A stretch of DNA of 22,719 nt, taken from positions 1-22,719 of the forward strand of contig JADGJG010000360.1 in assembly GCA_027596195.1 (NCBI GenBank), written 5' to 3'. A program made the translations under genes and the position numbers. Shown in pieces: positions 19,460 to 22,719 of this stretch. Each line of letters opens with the position of its first letter. Within the stretch, counting starts at the first letter, position 1. Under the pieces are notes generated by a model. That model saw only the letters and a program-made list of their open reading frames with translations, made no database searches and was not told the origin of the DNA. The stretch is from Podochytrium sp. JEL0797 (taxonomy: Eukaryota > Chytridiomycota > Chytridiomycetes > Chytridiales > Chytriomycetaceae).

Positions 19460-20873
19460 ATGAGCAGCGGGATTACCGCCTGCATCCGAAACCCGTACGA
19501 TGCGATCAAGAACCCAAAGGGACTCATCAGCCTTGGCACAGCCGAGAACCAGCTGATGGTCAACGAATTGACCGACCGAGTGAGTCAATTTAATACCTCT
19601 CTCCCACTGCGCTGTTCTTATTGAACTCACCATCCCCCGCAGATGGTCTTCAACCTTCAACCCTCCGGCCTTCCTTACGGCTGCTTCGAAGGAAGCGAAA
19701 AGCTGCGCCGCGGAATCGCATCCCTTTGGAACACGCGCTTCCACCTACCCACCCAACAACGCATCACCCCGGACAACGTTGTGGTCGGGAACGGAGCCGG
19801 GTCCATGGTTTCCTGCATCGCGCAGATCGTCGCCGATCCAGGCGACACGTTTCTTGTTCCGGCTCCTGTTTATGGGGCGTTCAAGTGGGATCTTGCGACG
19901 AGTGCGCTGGTGAATCCGGTGTTTGTTCTTGGACCGGACGGACTCCCATCCATTGAAGAGCTCGAGGAAGCTTATGAGAAGGCGAACCCGAAGAATCCCG
20001 TGAAGGCTTTATTGATAACGAACCCAGGCAACCCGAACGGCAAAATCATCCCACACGGAGTATTGGAGAGCTGGATCCGCTGGGCGAATGCGAAAAAGAT
20101 TCATTGCGTTGTGGATGAAGTGTACGCGTTGAGTGTGTGGAAGGAAGGAGTGGATTTTGTGTCGTCCTTGTCGTTTGGAGAGGAAGTGGTTGATCAGGGG
20201 TTGTTGCACGTGGTTTGGTCGTTTTCGAAGGATTTGTGTATGAATGGGATGCGTGTTGGGACGATTTTGTGAGTTTGGTTTGATTGTTTTGCGCCACTGA
20301 CCACTCACGCAACCCCCCACCAACCGCAGCTCTCGAAACCAAGATGTTCTCAAGGCTTATAAGGAGTTGGCATATTTCCATACGATTCCGTCCATAATCG
20401 ATTCGAGTCTTTCTGAACTTTTGGCCGACGATGCGTTTGTAAACAAGTTCATTGACACGAACCACGCGAGACTTCGCGTCAACTTTGGTGATTGTATTTG
20501 AGTTCTTCCCCCATGAACAGCATTTCCTCATGCCTTTGTTTTCTCTGCTCCAGACCGAATCAAGACTCTCTTGAACCAACACGCGATCCCCTTCGTGGAC
20601 CCCGACGCGGCCTTCTTCATGTGGATCGATTTGTCCAAATACACTCGCCACCCGTCTATTGTCGCGCAAGCCCAGAATCAAAACACGACGCCTTGCATGG
20701 TTCTATTCAAGAAATTTTTGGAGCATGGCGTTTATGTTGTTCCCGGGGATACTTTCTTTTGCGCACCGGATGGAGAAGATGCGGGGAGGTTTCGAGTGAA
20801 TGTGCCGGTTCCGATGGAGCTGCTTGAGGAAGGGGTGAGGAGGATGGTCAAAGCGTTGGATTCGATTTCGTGA
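19460..20873 (+). CDS. ACC-synthase-like PLP aminotransferase (class I/II)
   Basis: Exons: 19460-19579, 19643-20268, 20330-20487 and 20554-20873 (407 aa). Introns are 61-66 nt and in phase. Class I/II fold-type I signatures are all present: N-terminal ISLGTAENQLM, YGCFEGSEKLRRGI, the PLP-binding ADPGDTFLVPAPVYGAF, TNPGNPNG, the Asp of HCVVDEVYALSVW, and the lysine loop WSFSKDLCMNGMRVG (Schiff-base Lys, with Arg four residues after it in MRVG). The N-terminal LGxAENxL and overall order resemble 1-aminocyclopropane-1-carboxylate synthases. Fungal members of this branch may be true ACC synthases or transaminases, so substrate is not assigned. An upstream exon is possible: the frame is open for 11 codons before the ATG back to a putative acceptor AG at 19415. 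The 3' 208 nt are duplicated downstream. Confidence 0.88.
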
Positions 20874-21109
20874 TTTTTTTCTTTCTTTCGATTCCCTTCT
20901 TTGAGGGAAAGTAAAAATGCTTGAATCTATTCACCTATAACACCACTGGGCCCTTCTCTGTGGAACTGAAGAAATGAAAACTTTCCGAGCGTCGCGTGTC
21001 CGACTAAAATTTCCCAAATTTGCCAGATGGTGATTTACACCGAAACCGCGGACTGATTTACACTCCGCAAAGAATCCAAAAACAGCAACACCCCAAAAAA
21101 CAGCGAAAC
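20874..21109. promoter_or_regulatory. Aminotransferase 3' end and ODAD4 promoter
   Basis: This 236-bp gap between a stop and the next start is repeated at 21900-22136 with almost no change. No canonical AATAAA is seen. The T-rich stretch after the stop and CACCTATAACACCAC at about 20930 (TATA-like) are the only candidates. Confidence 0.35.
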
Positions 21110-21826
21110 ATGCCCGACGACGACTCTGAAAACGGCGACCCGCACGAAAACCTTATCGCCAAATTCCAAACCCTCTCGGCCGAAGGCGACCTCCTTGCCC
21201 AACGCCGCGCCTTCCCCTCCGCCATCCAAGTCTTCACCCTTGCCCTCGAAATCCGCCCCACCGACAAACACTGCCTCGTGTCCCGCTCGAAATGCTACAT
21301 CCAAGTCGGTTCCCCTGCCCTCGCGCTCCAAGACGCCAACACGAGTTTAAAAACGGATGACCCCAATTTTCATCAAGGCGTGTTCCAAAAAGCCGAGAGT
21401 TTATACGCGATGGGAGATTTCGAACTCGCGTTGATGTTTTATCATCGCGGGAATCGGTTGAGACCTGAACTCGATGAGTTTCGGATTGGGATTCAGAAGG
21501 CGCGGGAGGCGATTGAGAATAGTATTGGGAGGGAGGGGAAGCCAAAGGGGTTTCGGTTGGAGATTTCAGGTGGGTTGAGGAAGAATTTGGGGGTGTTGTT
21601 TCAGGCGGGGGGTACTGGGGGTGCTGCGGGTGGTGGTGGTGGTGCGGGGAGGCCGGTTTCGACTCCAGCGACGGTGGTTACGGGGGCGGATGGCAAGCCC
21701 AGAATCAAAACACGACGCCTTGCATGGTTATGTTCCAAATTTTTTTGGAGCATGGCGTTTATGTTGTTCCCGGGGATACTTTCTTTTGCGCACCGGATGG
21801 AGAAGATGCGGGGAGGTTTAGAGTGA
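21110..21826 (+). CDS. ODAD4: ODAD4/TTC25 outer dynein arm docking subunit, truncated and fused
   Basis: The ATG at 21110 begins MPDDDSENGDPHENLIAKFQ. TPR repeats follow (GDLLAQRRAFPSAIQVFTLA, DKHCLVSRSKCYIQVGSPAL, YAMGDFELALMFYHRGNRLR) and then the family-typical FRIGIQKAREAIENSIG. Known role: docks outer dynein arms on axonemal doublets, so the organism builds a motile flagellum. A Gly-rich linker follows, and the frame is then cut at the duplication junction (21692/21693). The last ~45 codons read the aminotransferase 3' end in a wrong frame (KPRIKTRRLAWLCSKFFWSM) to a stop. Full-length family members are several hundred residues longer. As it stands this copy lacks its C-terminal part. 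The upstream in-frame codons from 21020 lie in the leader. Confidence 0.85.
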   Translation: MPDDDSENGDPHENLIAKFQTLSAEGDLLAQRRAFPSAIQVFTLALEIRPTDKHCLVSRSKCYIQVGSPALALQDANTSLKTDDPNFHQGVFQKAESLYAMGDFELALMFYHRGNRLRPELDEFRIGIQKAREAIENSIGREGKPKGFRLEISGGLRKNLGVLFQAGGTGGAAGGGGGAGRPVSTPATVVTGADGKPRIKTRRLAWLCSKFFWSMAFMLFPGILSFAHRMEKMRGGLE

Positions 21827-21899
21827 ATGTGCCGGTTCCGATGGAGGTGCTGGAGGAAGGGGTGAGGAGGATGGTCAAAGCGTTGGATTCGATTTCGTG
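21693..21899 (+). pseudogene. Duplicated 3' end of the aminotransferase
   Basis: In the aminotransferase frame it reads NTTPCMVMFQIFLEHGVYVV, then PGDTFFCAPDGEDAGRFRVN and VPVPMEVLEEGVRRMVKALD, then a stop. It differs from unit 1 (LFKKFLEHG, MELLEEG) in a few residues but stays open, so it derives from a working allele or paralogue. It has no 5' part here. Confidence 0.85.
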
Positions 21900-22136
21900 A
21901 TTTTTTTCTTTCTTTCGATTCCCTTCTTTGAGGGAAAGTAAAAATGCTTGAATCTATTCACCTATAACACCACTGGGCCCTTCTCTGTGGAACTGAAGAA
22001 ATGAAAACTTTCCGAGCGTCGCGTGTCCGACTAAAATTTCCCAAATTTGCCAGATGGTGATTTACACCGAAACCGCGGACTGATTTACACTCCGCAAAGA
22101 ATCCAAAAACAGCAACACCCCAAAAAACAGCGAAAC

Positions 22137-22719
22137 ATGCCCGACGACGACTCTGAAAACGGCGACCCACACGAAAACCTTATCGCCAAATTCCAAACCC
22201 TCTCCGCCGAAGGCGACCTCCTCGCCCAACGCCGCGCTTTCCCCTCCGCCATCCAAGTCTTCACGCTCGCCCTCGAAATCCGCCCCACCGACAAACACTG
22301 CCTCGTGTCCCGCTCGAAATGCTACATCCAAGTCGGTTCCCCTGCCCTCGCGCTCCAAGACGCCAACACGAGTTTAAAAACGGATGACCCCAATTTTCAT
22401 CAAGGCGTGTTCCAAAAAGCTGAGAGTTTGTACGCGATGGGGGATTTCGAACTCGCGTTGATGTTTTATCATCGCGGGAATCGGTTGAGACCTGAACTCG
22501 ATGAGTTTCGGATTGGGATTCAGAAGGCGAGGGAGGCGATTGAGAATAGTATTGGGCGGGAAGGGAAGCCGAAGGGGTTTCGGTTGGAGATTTCGGGGGG
22601 GTTGAGGAAGAATTTGGGGGTGTTGTTTCAGGCGGGGGGTACTGGGGGTGCTGCTGGTGGTGGGGGTGGTGCGGGGAGGCCGGTTTCGACTCCAGCGACG
22701 GTGGTTACGGGGGCGGATG
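22137..22719 (+). CDS. ODAD4: ODAD4/TTC25, second copy, runs off the window
   Basis: It encodes the same first ~194 residues as the copy at 21110 (TPR repeats, FRIGIQKAREAIENSIG, Gly-rich linker). All nucleotide differences I found are synonymous: for example CCG/CCA, TCG/TCC, TTA/TTG, AGG/CGG. The frame is still open at the last base. It may be the intact gene whose remainder lies beyond the window, or the end of another tandem unit. Confidence 0.85.
   Translation, partial: MPDDDSENGDPHENLIAKFQTLSAEGDLLAQRRAFPSAIQVFTLALEIRPTDKHCLVSRSKCYIQVGSPALALQDANTSLKTDDPNFHQGVFQKAESLYAMGDFELALMFYHRGNRLRPELDEFRIGIQKAREAIENSIGREGKPKGFRLEISGGLRKNLGVLFQAGGTGGAAGGGGGAGRPVSTPATVVTGAD

Larger units (their letters stand above)
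20666..22719 (+). repeat. Tandem duplication, two 1,027-bp units
   Basis: Unit 1 is 20666-21692 and unit 2 is 21693-22719. Each starts GCAAGCCCAGAATCAAAACA inside the aminotransferase exon 4, runs through the intergenic region, and ends in ODAD4 at GGGGGCGGATG. By eye about 26 substitutions (~2.5%) separate them. The second unit ends on the final base of the window. Confidence 0.9.

Overview
This is eukaryotic nuclear DNA, most likely from a zoosporic (chytrid-like) fungus. Genes are split by many short GT...AG introns (about 50-80 nt). The gene content combines fungal features (an Ede1/Eps15-type endocytic scaffold and a secreted CFEM-like protein) with a motile-cilium gene, ODAD4/TTC25, which only flagellated lineages keep. 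The lineage is an inference from gene content.

Left half (1 to about 11,860): a mosaic of broken and duplicated pieces. It begins with a degraded fragment resembling peptidase family C78. A cassette encoding a small beta-rich (GOLD-like) domain followed by a long coiled coil occurs three times: copy M on the minus strand (about 734-2290), and P1 and P2 in tandem on the plus strand (9384-10423 and 10424-11859). M and P2 form a large inverted repeat about 8 kb apart. An isolated coiled-coil block (Q, 7390-7740), a related GOLD-like fragment (about 3495-3665, minus), an LRR remnant (3753-3911), three copies of a module carrying AATAAA, and four copies of a short motif repeat are scattered between them. 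One better preserved gene lies here, a minus-strand five-exon gene (4716-6530) with a homeodomain-like N-terminus and one apparent single-base frameshift. It partly overlaps a proline-rich plus-strand ORF.

Right half (about 11,860-22,719): ordinary, well-formed genes. An Ede1/Eps15 homologue (12022-16177, seven exons, EH-EH-coiled coil-DAF repeats-UBA) starts directly at the edge of repeat P2. Convergent to it is a four-exon secreted Ala/Thr/Ser-rich protein with a CFEM-like cysteine module (16404-19043, minus). Divergent from that is an ACC-synthase-like PLP aminotransferase (19460-20873, four exons), followed by ODAD4. The 3' end of the aminotransferase plus the 5' part of ODAD4 is then repeated as a second 1,027-bp unit that ends exactly on the last base of the window. 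Its differences in ODAD4 are all synonymous by eye, so it looks like the other haplotype or a recent duplication.

No operon-like cooperation is expected. The coherent story is genome dynamics: repeat-driven reshuffling on the left abutting conserved housekeeping genes on the right. No tRNA, rRNA or CRISPR array was recognised.
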